DNA of 64,000 bases, from positions 8,457,637 to 8,521,636 of the forward strand of contig CM119271.1 of the NCBI GenBank assembly GCA_051294375.1, written 5' to 3'. Numbering within the stretch: the stretch's first letter is position 1; the number at the start of each line of letters is the position of its first letter. This document shows, piece after piece, positions 35,014-46,920 of the stretch. The notes beneath the pieces were generated by a model, which did no database searches, had not been told where the DNA came from, and was given only the letters and a program-made list of their open reading frames with translations. This DNA comes from Paraspadella gotoi. Lineage: Eukaryota; Chaetognatha. The position numbers and the translations under genes were made by a program.

Positions 35014-36532
35014 TTATAGATACAATTTAGTACAAATCAAAAATGTATAATTGTATTTATATTCATATTTATATCGATTCGAATAATTACTTGAAAAGTG
35101 AAAATGTCTCCGAAGATCCGGAGAAGATTTCTGCGCTTTCTTCCACCTGAAAATTAGTTGAATGAGCAAATGAACAAATAACTGAGCAGATTTTGTGTTC
35201 ATTACCTGTGCGACGTATGATGTATTTCACGTAATAATAAAAAAACGAATATAACATTCTTAACCAACATTATGGAAACTTCGTGGGTTTCGTTCAGCCA
35301 AATCCATAATCTTATGACGAGAAAGGGAAGATCAACTACGAAAATAAGGGACAGTATATTAAATAATCATTCAGTAGTGAAACAACCGGGACATAATAGA
35401 ACCTGAGAGTAAGTTGGAAGTGAGGTACGCCAATTGTATTTTGTGATTGATGTCACTTGTGCCAAAAGAGCTCTTGCTGATTTCAATGAGTGCCAAAATT
35501 GGTACTATTAAAGGAAATATACACTTAGTGGACATTCGAAATTAAGCAAAATAAATTACTCTGTCTTTTGTTGATGTTAGTTGAATGTTTTGCTAAAAAG
35601 AGCTCGCTACGCAAGTCTAAAGCAGATGCTCTTTTGTTGACATACGGTGATTTAAAACTACTAAAAACTAAAAACTACTAAAAACTAAAAATAAAAGTAC
35701 TATGCGAAAATAGACACAATCTTTGTATTATTATTACAACCTACTGAAAAGCGAGACGCAGGAAAAGAATATAACTGCGAAAATGAGAGATTTGTGCGGC
35801 CAATCCTGTCGTCCCCCCAGTTCCGGTAGAAATATCGACTCGAGAAATTCGGAGCAATCCAAGACGTCCAGAGTCACGTGACCTTTTAAAAGGAAAAGAT
35901 GAACATCGCGAATGAGAAACGAGGGAAAAGAAATCAAATATAAATTTCAATTTACGAGGAAACGATAAAAATGACCCGCTACGACGTCCAGCCAGACTCT
36001 CCGTTCTGAGTTGGGGAAGGCGTTGTGATTGCTCAGGACCAGCAGCATGAATATCAAGGCTGTGGAATGTGACCGGTCAATAATTGAGGAAAGATATCTT
36101 GAATAAATGTTAAATATAGTTCACCCGTGAGCGCGACGAGCCCCATAAAGTTGTGACCCTCGAAGTGATCGAGATCCTCTAAGCATCTGGCCAACACCAC
36201 GCACATCCGGGTTACGACGGTGAGGATGTAAAAGCCGTAGGCGACCGGCAGCAGAGCGTAGTGTTCGAAGCGGGAAAACTGGGGACGAAAGTGCATATTT
36301 GCTCAGTTTTGTACTATACTATACTATACTATACTATGTATATTATGTATAATATACATAGTATACATAATATACATTGTATATGTATGTACAAGTATTG
36401 TATTTACCGCTGAAGATCGAAGAAGGGGAGAGTTTAATTCTACTTTGCTCGGTCTTTCATCGATATCCAAAGAAAGTCTCGGAAGGTTCACTTCGCTTTT
36501 CCGCTGAAAAAACCCCAATATGATAAAAATAG

Positions 36533-36613
<81 letters not shown>

Positions 36614-36800
36614 ACGTGATACTTGATCCTGCTGATCGTCTCGTAGGATTTCCACAAACATCTGGAGATCAAGAGCGCGTTGACGACGTCGCCGACAATG
36701 AAGAAGTACCAAGCGTTGGAGGGTTGGCTCTCGCACTCTTCCGCGAGGAACCAGTTGAGCATGCATCCTGGGATTAGAGCGTGAAACGAGGTTAGTGAAG

Positions 36801-36892
<92 letters not shown>

Positions 36893-37032
36893 TAGTCTAA
36901 TAATTTACCTTGAACAAACACTAAAACTGTTGCGAGGATTCTTCCCCCAACTCTGGCGGCATGTTCCACGAGTTTGTGGACATTGGCCTCTTCCGCCGTC
37001 GCCTTCAGCGTTCGTCTTGGACTCGACGACAT
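35014..37032 (-). CDS. TMEM26-like multipass membrane protein, 9 exons
   Basis: Exons 37032-36909, 36767-36616, 36503-36408, 36278-36125, 36059-35976, 35882-35745, 35504-35403, 35335-35206 and 35146-35014 join in phase to about 370 aa, matching human TMEM26 (368 aa). TMEM26 has no established biochemical function. Best matches to the family as I know it are HVTLDVLDCSEFLE against its TAADILEF segment, and DLPFLVIRL...LVKNVIFVFLLL against DGPFLVVRL...AAKNFLVVVLQL. Several hydrophobic segments fit TM helices (AWYFFIVGDVVNALLIS, ALLPVAYGFYILTVVTRM, LIFMLLVLSN, SLIFAVIFFSCVSLF). The N-terminus (MSSSPRRTLKATAEE) is soluble. A (CT)n/(GA)n run begins immediately after the exon 2 donor. The donor of exon 5 (GTCATT) is weak. 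Confidence 0.75.
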
Positions 37033-39339
37033 CTTTGAAAAGTTTTTAATAGAAGTTAACTCTGATTTATAAATTATATAATTTACGTTGGCAACTTGTT
37101 CGAGCTTGAATAAATTTCAATTTCGTGGTTGATGTTGGGAATTTGACGAAAACTGCTCCATGGTATTTTATTTATTTATCCTTAAATATTTCCACCGTTT
37201 ATCGCTTTACTCCTGTCTTTTGTTTCCGGTTGTTTGGTGGCGTTACCATTCGACTGCTTCGTCAAAAAGCCTATATTTTCGCGTTTTTTTTTTTTTTTAA
37301 CGATATCACGGTTTTTGGAACAATCACAACAAGAAAACCCAAAATGTTTTCAGGACGAACTTCTTGAACCCAATTTATTTTTTTTTGCGCTAAAGATTAA
37401 ATTTTATCTTTTTCTAAAGTCATAAATATTATTCTTTGACGGACACCTAATCAAACTTACGTTCTTAGCGTGTTGAGATTCGTTCCAAATTTTGCGGATA
37501 AGCGTCAAGGACTCGAGTTCGCTTGTTTTAGTCTTACGACTGAACGATTTTTTAATGTTTGTTTATAACTTCAACCTGACATAGTTTCGACATCAACTAT
37601 ACATATTTATCTATCTTTGGAAAACCAGAATCAATTAAGTCATTTTTTAGCTACATACCCCATTTTCTACCTTTCTAGTTCCCACCCCCTTTTCCCCCCA
37701 CCGCAGTCAAAGTCGTTAGCATCGTCACCATCGTCATCATTGACGTCGTCGTCGTCGTCGTCGCCGCAGTAAAACAAAGCTAATCGCCTAACTTGAAACG
37801 AGTCCCCGGAAACTCGATATTTTCTCCTCCGCCGCCGCCGCCGCCTTTGCCGAAACGATTCCCGCCTTCCGCACCACAACCTTCAGACTCTACCCTCGTC
37901 CACAACCACCTCCACATCGACGAAGACGCCTCTTTCTCCGCCGCCGCCGCCGCCGCCGCCGCCGCCATTAAGGAGAGACCCGAGGAACCATCAGTTTCAA
38001 GACCGCCGAGCCGCGCCTCCTTTTCCATGGGCTTTGGAACCGCCCATACCTTCCAGTTTAATCTTAATAAGTCGGCGCTAAAAGAAATTAAACTCAATTA
38101 ATCCTGACTCTATTTTGTTTATATTTTTGCTTGGTCTCAAACTCTTCAGTATTTTTTAAATTACTTAGTTCTTTATTTACACAGCCAATGGAACGAAAAT
38201 TAATATGTTCGCTGATTTTTCGGTTTGAAAAACATCAGCAATATTACTAATACCAGACAAGTGTCTTCAAACTCTTCATATGTGTGTTTCATGTATGTAT
38301 TATGTATGTTTATGTATGTATGTATGTATGTATGTATGTATGTATTTATGTATGTATGTATGTATTATGTATGTATGTTTTTATTTTTTTATTTATTTTT
38401 GTTTTATTCCTCATCGATTTATTTTTCGCCATTAATTTAAACGCATTCTGGTTCACGCCCACCGAGCAGTTGGGTTCAAGTCAAAACGAAAACAAAAGAC
38501 GGATCGATTTTGTTGGGAAAGAAACAAAGTAGAAATGGAATCGAAACTGCCCTGTTACCCACCGAGAATTGCGTAAAGTGCTGAATATTCCCATAAATAC
38601 TGATAAATTAAATCGGTACACGTATTTCTCAATGACTATACAAATTATCAGTCAAAACGCGCCGTATTTCGTCATTTACATATTTATAAATATCTCTTTC
38701 TTTCTCGTCATCAAAACCGTTAACAATGACGAATCCCCGCAAAAGCAAAATGAATCGTCGCCCGCGACGATACTGAGGGATCGAGTAATACGAGTCAACT
38801 TTCAAGGATCGCGACAGCCGCTGCAGCTGCTGCAGCTCCGGGATCTCCCGGTTCCTCTGGCGTGCAGCCCAAAGCTCTCGTGCGTCGCGCGAGCCAAACC
38901 CGGTTTTCTGAGTTGACTTGCTTTTTACAGATATGTAAAAGAAAAAAAAGAAAGAAAAAGAAACCACGACAAAAATCATGAATCGTGAATTGTTTGTCGT
39001 CGCGACGACTCGATGTCTCGACGGGAAGGAAAACCGGAAAACGATACTTGATTATTTGATTTTACACTTGGACTCGAATGAGTGACTGAGGCGACGCAGT
39101 CATCGGGATCCTTGATGATCGTGTAGCAAGTTATGTCAACTTATGTCACGTCGCTTAAAACGTCGCCCTTCATTATTCATCGTAACCAAAATGACAAAGC
39201 GAACGATTGGATAGCGTTACAAAACAATCGTCGTTGACGTTGTCGTCTTTGCTTCTTATGTTTTGATCGTTTAACCGAGATTCGAACCCGAATCATCGCC
39301 TCTCGCCCGCCTCGATTCCCAACTACTGGCCGCCGCGCC
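37033..39339. other. Intergenic region between divergent TMEM26-like and HEPN-NACHT genes
   Basis: Holds a GC-rich, trinucleotide-rich patch (37675-38080, with GCC and GTC runs that encode poly-Ala/Gly/Pro in several frames), an (ATGT)n array (38291-38382) and a second GC-rich patch (38750-38900). The patches could be promoters or 5' exons on either strand. No coding exon can be supported. Confidence 0.5.
38291..38382 (+). repeat. (ATGT)n microsatellite
   Basis: Tandem ATGT with a few interruptions; it creates spurious Tyr/Val/Cys-Met frames. Confidence 0.85.
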
Positions 39340-42300
39340 ATGGCCGCCGCGGCCACGAGCTATTCCGCGGGCCGGCTGCGCCTCTTTCGCGTCCACGCCG
39401 TCGTCATGGACGGCGGGCGGAAGATGCTCAAACATTCCCTCAACCTGAACCTCGTGCGGCGGACGAGCGACGCCGTCGTCGACGCCGCCGCTGAGGGCGA
39501 CGTCGAAGACGCCGTGGACATTCTCGTCCGCGAAGACGACGACTCCAGCTTGAAGACGTTCGCCGTCGAGAACCTCGACTTTGTCCGATCCTTTAACTTT
39601 TACCGCAACTCGCCCAAGGAGAACTTCCGCGCCGGCGGTCCCAACTGCCCGTCGACTCAGGCAGTGGAAATCCCTGACTTCGCCGAGGCGGACATAACGT
39701 TGCTCAGTTATGTCGCTAAGAACATTCTGGAAAAAATGGATGCGGTGCACGAATTGAGGTGAAATTGTTTTCGTTTTATGTCAAAGTTGTTAATTTCTTA
39801 AACTTAATTAAAAGTTTTATTATTTTTCTTTTTTTTTTGTTCTTGATTATTAGTTATTATTATAATTATTAATTATTAGTAAATCAATCAATCAATCAAT
39901 CAAATCATTCTAATCAATCAATTAATCAAATCATTCTAATCAATCAATCATTCAAATCATTCTAATCAATCAATCATTCAAATCATTCTAATCAATCAAT
40001 CAATCAATCAAATCATTCTAATCAAACAATCAACCCGCTCCCTCCAGAAACGTCCGCAACCGGTTGGCCCACAGCGCCCAATCCGAGATGACCGAGGCCG
40101 AGACGGCCTCTTTCTTCAAGACGGCGCGCAACGTCGCCAAGAAGCTCTTCCAGGGATTCCCCAAAGCGCTCGCCGCGTGGAACTCCCGCATCGACGCCTT
40201 CGAGTCCGGTCCGCTCGGCGACGTGGAGGCGATGGAGCGGCGTCTTCGCGGCGCCGTCGCCGAACTCCGCGACGACGTCCAGGACATCGGGGAGACGGTG
40301 GTGGCGATCGAGGCCAAGGTGGGGCGGTGGGGGTGTTGGGTGAGAGGTGGGATCGGGTGAGGTTGTGAGTGGATGGAAGTGTTGCATCTGAAATCTAAAA
40401 AATGTGTTTTGTATTATTCAATCGAATTCATTCATTCATTCATTCATTCCATTATTCATTCATTCATTCATTCATTCTATTCATTCATTCATTCATTATT
40501 CATTCATTTCATTCATTCATTCACTTACTTATTCATTCATTCCATCGTTCATTCCATTATTCATTCATTCATTCAATCATTATTCATTCATTCATTCATT
40601 CATTTTCTTATTAATTCCTTCATTCAATCGTCCATTCATTCTTTCATTCATACATTAATCCTTTATCTCATTCTTTCTCCGCCAGGTGGACGAACTCATG
40701 ATGGCCCGCCGCCTCCCGGACCCGGCCGCCGAATCCGCCGACGAACAACGCGTCCTCCTCAAGTGCGGCGACATCTTGAAGGATTGCTACCGGCGCCAAT
40801 GCTCCCTCATCAGCATCCCCGGCGCCGCCAAGACCCTCAAGCTCAAGGATCTCTACATCAACATCCGACTCCGCTTCAAAGCGGCGGGAAAGTTGAAGGA
40901 CAAGAAGGCGCTCATCAAGGACATCCTCAAGGCCAACGACGCCGCGTTGGACGACAGCTCCGTCGACGAGCTCGTCCAGAGTTCCGACTCGAAGGAAGAA
41001 TCGACCGAAATTGTCCCAGCGGAGAGGCGATCCCCGCGCAGCGTCTCGTCCGAGAAAGCGGAGACATCGTCGTCGTTTCGAGGGCTTCAGCGTCAACCGA
41101 CGGAAGATATCGAGTATCGAGAGGATGCTGAGGAAGAGACCCTCGACGACCTCGACTGCGAAGTGTTGGACTTCATGGAATTCATGAAGATCATCGATCG
41201 AATGTTCGTGGAATCCATCAAACGCATCCTCATCACCGCCGGCGGAGGCTACGGCAAAACCACTGCCTCCAAGCGCCTCTCTCTCCACTGGGCGGACGAC
41301 GAGGTGCTGCGCGACTGTCTCTGCTTTGTTCGCATCGACTTCAAAAGCATCCGGACGAGCGCGGATCTCTTCTCAGCAACGCTCGAGCAATTTCCGGAGA
41401 TCGGGAAATCCCTGACACCGGATGAGCTGAAGACTCTCGAGTCGGCCTTCGAGCGCAACCAGGACAAACTCTTCTTCGCTCTCGACGGCCTCGACGAATC
41501 CAAGTCGAAGCGGCTCGCCCGCAACGTTCTCGATCCTCGACGGGCAGAGTTCCCCAACAGCCTCGTGACCATCCTCACTCGACCCGAGGGCAAGCGGTTC
41601 CTCAGCCCTGGCGAGGTGGAGTTCACAGAGTTCGAGATCACCAAGCTGACCTCTTCGCAGTTCCGCCGGTTCGTCCGGCAGTTTCCCTTCACCATCGGTC
41701 GCGGACCGGACAAGGCAGACAAGCTGCTAGACAAGTGCGAGGAGAATCCCAACTTTGCCAAGTTGATGGAGATTCCGTTGACGGCGGTGATGAACTGCAC
41801 TCTCTTTAACGACGAGCGGTTGGGGGTGGAGCTGGCTGACGAGCTCGACCTCTTCGCCTCCGTCGTGGCGCTCTACGTGAAGATCGAGGAATTGAAGCGG
41901 ATCGACGGGGCGCTGGGTGAGCCGGACGTCGCCGAGGAAATCATCGATCGGTTGACGATGGAGCGGAGCAGGCTGCTGACGATGACTGCGACGGAGATTC
42001 TGAAGGAGTTTCGTCCGAGACTCTACGCATTGGGCAAGGCGGTCTTTGTGTGCAATGGGAATCAAGTGAGCGGGTTTAAGGTAAGCGAGGAAAATGTTTA
42101 AATGATTCATTGATTTAAACAATTCATTCTTTTGTTAATTCGTTCATTAATTCATTCATTCATTCATTATTTAATTCATTCATTCATTCATTCATTCATT
42201 CATTTATTCAGTCATTCATTCATTCTTTCTATCACTTGTTCTTTCATTTATCATGGATTTAATTTTTAGTATTCATTCGTTATATCTAAACAAACTCCAG

Positions 42301-44680
42301 GACTGCGACCGTAAGATCCTCGAATCGGAGATCTCCTCCACAGGCCTCTCCACGTCCGCGACCGACTCCGTACTCCGCCTCTCCTTCATGGAAGAGATCG
42401 TCGACGAGTCCGGCGTCGTCTCCACATCCGCTTTCCGCTTCCTCCACCGCGACATCCGGGAGTTCGTCGTCGGCATCTTCCTCACGCTCAACACGACGCC
42501 GCTCCCGACGCCGCAGCTCCGCGCCAGGTTCCACGATCCCACGATAATCGTGTTCCGCTGCGTCCTCGCCCTCCACGCCTCCTTCCGGCTCCCGCTGGAC
42601 GAGTTCCGGGACAGCGTCCATTTTTTGGTGGATCACGTGATCGCCTCTTTCGAAGGAACGATGACCAAGTGGCGCGGGGCGCAGATGATGTGCGAGCTGC
42701 TCCTGGTCTATCTAACGCTGCCGGACCTGCGAGGGGACGTGGCGCCCGCGGTGAGGGCGTTCATGGAGGAATGGATGAAGACGGTTCGCGCGGCGTTGAA
42801 GGATCGAGTGGAGAAGATCGAGAAAAGGATCGATTCTCATTTTCTTCGATGTTTGAGGAGTCACTCGGGAAAGAGGAAGTGCGGGGATTGTCGAGCGCCC
42901 GCGGAGGCGAAGGAGGTGGAGTTCGGTATCGTTAACGGGTGGGTTTTTTTTTTGGGTGGGGTAGGTGTTGAGTTAAATCAAGCGGGTTAAACGTTAGTCA
43001 TTTATTCTTTATAATCTCATTTGCATATTGTAGTAAAATTTTCTACAACCTTGTTTTATAAATACTGAAATTTTTTTACAAATATTTACAAAAAAAAGGT
43101 ATAGAAAAAAATAATAAAAATACTCAAAAGAAAACAGAAAAATAGAAAAATAGGCTATAAAGCTACGTAAAGCTACGATTAGTTCTCTTTTCAAATTCCC
43201 AGTTACGTTAACCAGTGGCCCAAGCAGCATCCCTTCGGCGTGGCGCCATTCTTCCATCACTCCAAAGACGGCATCGTCTTCGTCTTCCCGCGCCGCTCGT
43301 GGATCAAGAGGAAGAAGCACGTCGACGCCGCCTCAACCACTTTGACGTTGAAGCCTCCGAGGATCGTCGTCGATGACAAGAAAAGTAAATGGAATTTGAT
43401 TTGATTTTGATTTATTTGGGTTGATTTGGATTTAAATTTCCTTGATTTGTATTTGAGTAGATTTGGGTTTGACTTGATTTCGATTTGAATTGATTTCGAT
43501 TTGAAATGATTTGGTTTGAATTTATTTTACTTTGATTTGCCTTGATTTTGATTTGATTTGAATCGATTAGATTTTTACTTGACTTGGTTTGATTTTATTT
43601 TTTCTTGACTTGGTTTTGATTTGATTTGACTTTAATTTGATTTTGTTTCGACTTGATTCGGTTTTTGACATGACTTTGATTTTGTTTCGATTTCTCACAA
43701 CGAAATTCTCAAATTAAAATGTTTTGATCTTTATCAACAGGAAACTTTCCTCAGCGCCAAGAGTTGCTACGAAATTCGCACATGGTCAAAATTTTGGAGG
43801 TTAATATTGAATATATTTATATATTATTTTATTATATTATTTTATATATATATATATAATTATTGTTATGTGTGAGTGACAGAGCCGTTCAATATAAGCA
43901 GTCCCTGAGCTTCGGATCAGGCTGTAACACCATGTGACAGGCGGGTTAAGCGCCCCGTCCCTCTTAACTGCTAGGCGACCACCGGGCTAGAACCCCGGAC
44001 TTTTGGGTTGGGAGGCGAATGACTTGCCTCCGGCTCCAATGGCCGCTGATGAACGGTTGGTGGATTTTAGTCATTTACGTTTACCAACTAATTTATTGTT
44101 TAATTCGATTTCAGGCGACGGGAATCTCTGTCAACGGTTTGACCGAGGAAGACGTTGATGTTATCGTGCAAACTATTGAAAGTTATAAGGAAGAGTTGGC
44201 AAATGAAAAAGTAAGTTAGAAAAATGAAAGAAAGAAAGAAAGAAAGAAAGAAAGANNNNNNNNNNNNNNNNAAGAAAGAAAGAAAGAAAGAAAGAAAGAT
44301 TGAAAGAATAAAGGAAGTATCTACAAGGCGTAGTGAAAGTTATAAGGAAGAGTTGGCAAATGAAAAAGTAAATTAGAAAAATGAAAGAAAGAAAGAAAGA
44401 AAGAAAGATAGAAAGATTGAAAGAATAAAGGAAGTATCTACAATCTACATATAAATAAAAACTTATTTATCCACAGAACGAGTTAGATCAATCGACCCCA
44501 ACAAAGTCCGGCCAAACTCTGGAGGAGGCCCTCGAGGAGGCCTCCTACGATCATCCCGAGCCGCCGCCGCCGCCGCCGCTCCCAAGCATCGGCATCCAAC
44601 CCTCCAAGTGGAACAAGTGGGATTTCTTACCCTCCGCAGACGCGCTCAAGAGGGGAAAGTCAAAGCTGCGCCCGCCTTAG
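39340..44680 (+). CDS. HEPN-NACHT protein (DZIP3-like HEPN plus STAND NTPase), 8 exons
   Basis: Exons 39340-39758, 40048-40318, 40686-42080, 42301-42938, 43203-43384, 43741-43799, 44115-44210 and 44477-44680 join in phase to 1,087 aa. Residues about 1-215 form a DZIP3/hRUL138-like HEPN domain: DITLLSYVAKNI, then ELRNVRNRLAHSAQSE, where R143-x4-H148 is the HEPN signature found in many RNA-cleaving or RNA-binding members. A coiled-coil/linker and an acidic stretch lead to a NACHT NTPase: Walker A GGGYGKTTASK (about 416-426), Walker B LFFALDGLDES (about 492-502), a sensor-like LVTILTRPEG, and the winged-helix region ending with FRFLHRDIREFVVGIFL. No LRR, WD40 or TPR repeats follow; the tail is charged and Pro-rich (EPPPPPPPLP). 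NACHT proteins usually oligomerise on ligand binding in innate immunity. The ligand, and whether the HEPN is an active RNase, are unknown. Introns are packed with tetranucleotide repeats. Confidence 0.85.
39880..40030 (+). repeat. (AATC)n array in HEPN-NACHT intron 1
   Basis: Imperfect AATC/ATTCT tandem repeats fill most of the intron just before the second exon. Confidence 0.8.
40426..40665 (+). repeat. (ATTC)n array in HEPN-NACHT intron 2
   Basis: About 240 bp of ATTC units with interruptions, extending to within 20 bp of the acceptor at 40685. It makes spurious Ile-His-Ser frames. Confidence 0.85.
42140..42240 (+). repeat. (ATTC)n array in HEPN-NACHT intron 3
   Basis: Same unit as in the preceding intron, about 100 bp. 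Confidence 0.8.
43390..43690 (+). repeat. TTTGAT-type degenerate repeat in HEPN-NACHT intron 5
   Basis: About 300 bp of degenerate TTGATTTG units between the exons ending at 43384 and starting at 43741. Confidence 0.75.
44221..44443 (+). repeat. (AAAG)n with a 16-bp gap and a duplicated exon edge
   Basis: AAAG repeats surround Ns at 44256-44271. The 3' end of exon 44115-44210 plus flanking intron (GAAAGTTATAAGGAAGAG through GGAAGTATCTACAA) appears twice, at 44180-44330 and 44336-44443. In the second copy the donor GTAAGT has become GTAAAT. This is either a local tandem duplication or an assembly artefact. Confidence 0.75.
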
Positions 44681-44911
44681 TCAACCGAGCGACAAAAACG
44701 GTTTACATAATTGAGAAGACGGGAATTGGTGAACGCCTTTGAGTGATTATGTCAACGAAGTAGGAAGTGCGAAGTTGGAAGTGCGTCGAAAAACTTACCA
44801 ACAAAAATTTTTTTACCTCCACGTTTAAAATCAGTATTTTATGGATTCTTTTCATGATCCTAAATTCACAGTTTTTCATAATTAAGCCGCGTTTTCCACG
44901 CCATTTTCCAG

Positions 44912-45601
44912 AAGGAAAAGAACTCCACTCTGGACTTGGGTCTGCTCTCCAATCAAGTCTTGCAGCAAAGAATTCAAGCCAACATCATCGAACGAAAATC
45001 TCGAGACGATCTCGACGACGACAGCGACGACGACGACGAACTCGACGATTGGGACGACGACCACTTTTACGAGGCCAGCGGGGAAGCTCCCGGAAATTCC
45101 TCCAAGCTCGAAGCGCCTCTCAAATCCCTCAAACTCTCCACGAAAGCCTCCAACAAAATCTCAACCGAAGACGCGTGGGAGGAAGTCGATCGATATTCGA
45201 TGACCGAAGTCGAGTACGAACTCGACTCCGACGACGACGAAAGGTTGGAGTCACTCCCTTCAGCCTCCAAATCTCCGCGAAATGCTTCGATGAGGATGCC
45301 GACGCTGCCGGCTCCGCCTCCGCCGCCTCCGCCGCCGCCGCGCAGCTCGAAGCAGAAGTCTCCGGCCAAGTCGACGAAGGCCAAGTCGAAACAGGCGGCG
45401 CCGCCGCGGAAAGCCTCGATGGATTTGACGGAAGATTTCCCGGATCGCCGGAAAAAGTCGTCGAGCTCGCGGACCAAGACGTCCGTCGTTGTCACGAAGG
45501 CGGCGAAAAGACCTTTGAAGAAAAGCGCGGGAAAAAAGAAGAGTTTCGATTACGTCGCTGAATATGCGATAGAGGACGAAATACAAACATACAAACAATG
45601 A
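44912..45601 (+). CDS. Alternative last exon of the HEPN-NACHT gene, or a separate gene's exon
   Basis: A 229-codon frame follows an acceptor (TTTTCCAG) and ends in TGA at 45601. It enters in phase 0, so it can be joined directly to the exon ending at 44210 (…EELANEK then KEKNSTLDLGLL) in place of the 44477-44680 exon, giving about 1,249 aa. It encodes an amphipathic start (SNQVLQQRIQANIIERK), an acidic run (LDDDSDDDDELDDWDDDHF), a second acidic segment with EVEYELDSDDDE, a poly-Pro stretch, and a Lys/Ser-rich basic tail. No domain was recognised. No start codon with a good context precedes it, which favours an exon over a gene. Confidence 0.55.
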   Translation, partial: KEKNSTLDLGLLSNQVLQQRIQANIIERKSRDDLDDDSDDDDELDDWDDDHFYEASGEAPGNSSKLEAPLKSLKLSTKASNKISTEDAWEEVDRYSMTEVEYELDSDDDERLESLPSASKSPRNASMRMPTLPAPPPPPPPPPRSSKQKSPAKSTKAKSKQAAPPRKASMDLTEDFPDRRKKSSSSRTKTSVVVTKAAKRPLKKSAGKKKSFDYVAEYAIEDEIQTYKQ

Positions 45602-46643
<1,042 letters not shown>

Positions 46644-46783
46644 CTTTAAAACGGATTCGCGTCGTCCGTGCTCTTCCTCTTCATCCTCTTCCTCCTCTTC
46701 CGCCTCCTCGTCCGGGAAAGATAAACGAGAACGAGGTTGATGGTCGTCGCGAGATGTCAGCGCCGTGGCAGAAATATAGCCAC
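46644..46783 (-). CDS. Candidate acidic exon of an unknown minus-strand gene
   Basis: On the minus strand a 60-bp-plus (CT)n tract leads into TTTCCTGCCCCCTAG, a very strong acceptor. A 46-codon open frame follows, containing DEEAEEEEEDEEEEHGRRES, and ends at a GTGAAA donor. A plus-strand frame from an ATG at 46538 overlaps it, so the strand is not settled. No partner exons were identified. Confidence 0.25.
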
Positions 46784-46792
46784 TAGGGGGCA

Positions 46793-46920
<128 letters not shown>

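Noticed and set aside
37675-38080. Poly-Ala/Gly/Pro frames on both strands in the GCC-rich patch
   Set aside because: Trinucleotide runs keep several frames open on both strands; no splice partner or domain. More likely promoter or 5' UTR.
39271-39750. 159-codon minus frame opposite HEPN-NACHT exon 1
   Set aside because: Antisense shadow of a GC-rich coding exon; the plus frame has a DZIP3-like HEPN domain and correct splice phase.
40373-41131. 252-codon plus frame starting in the (ATTC)n array
   Set aside because: Its first half is Ile-His-Ser from the repeat. The second half is an out-of-frame reading of the HEPN-NACHT exon 40686-42080.
40400-42240. CRISPR-like spaced repeats (ATTC arrays)
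   Set aside because: Simple tandem tetranucleotides without unique spacers, in the introns of a eukaryotic gene.
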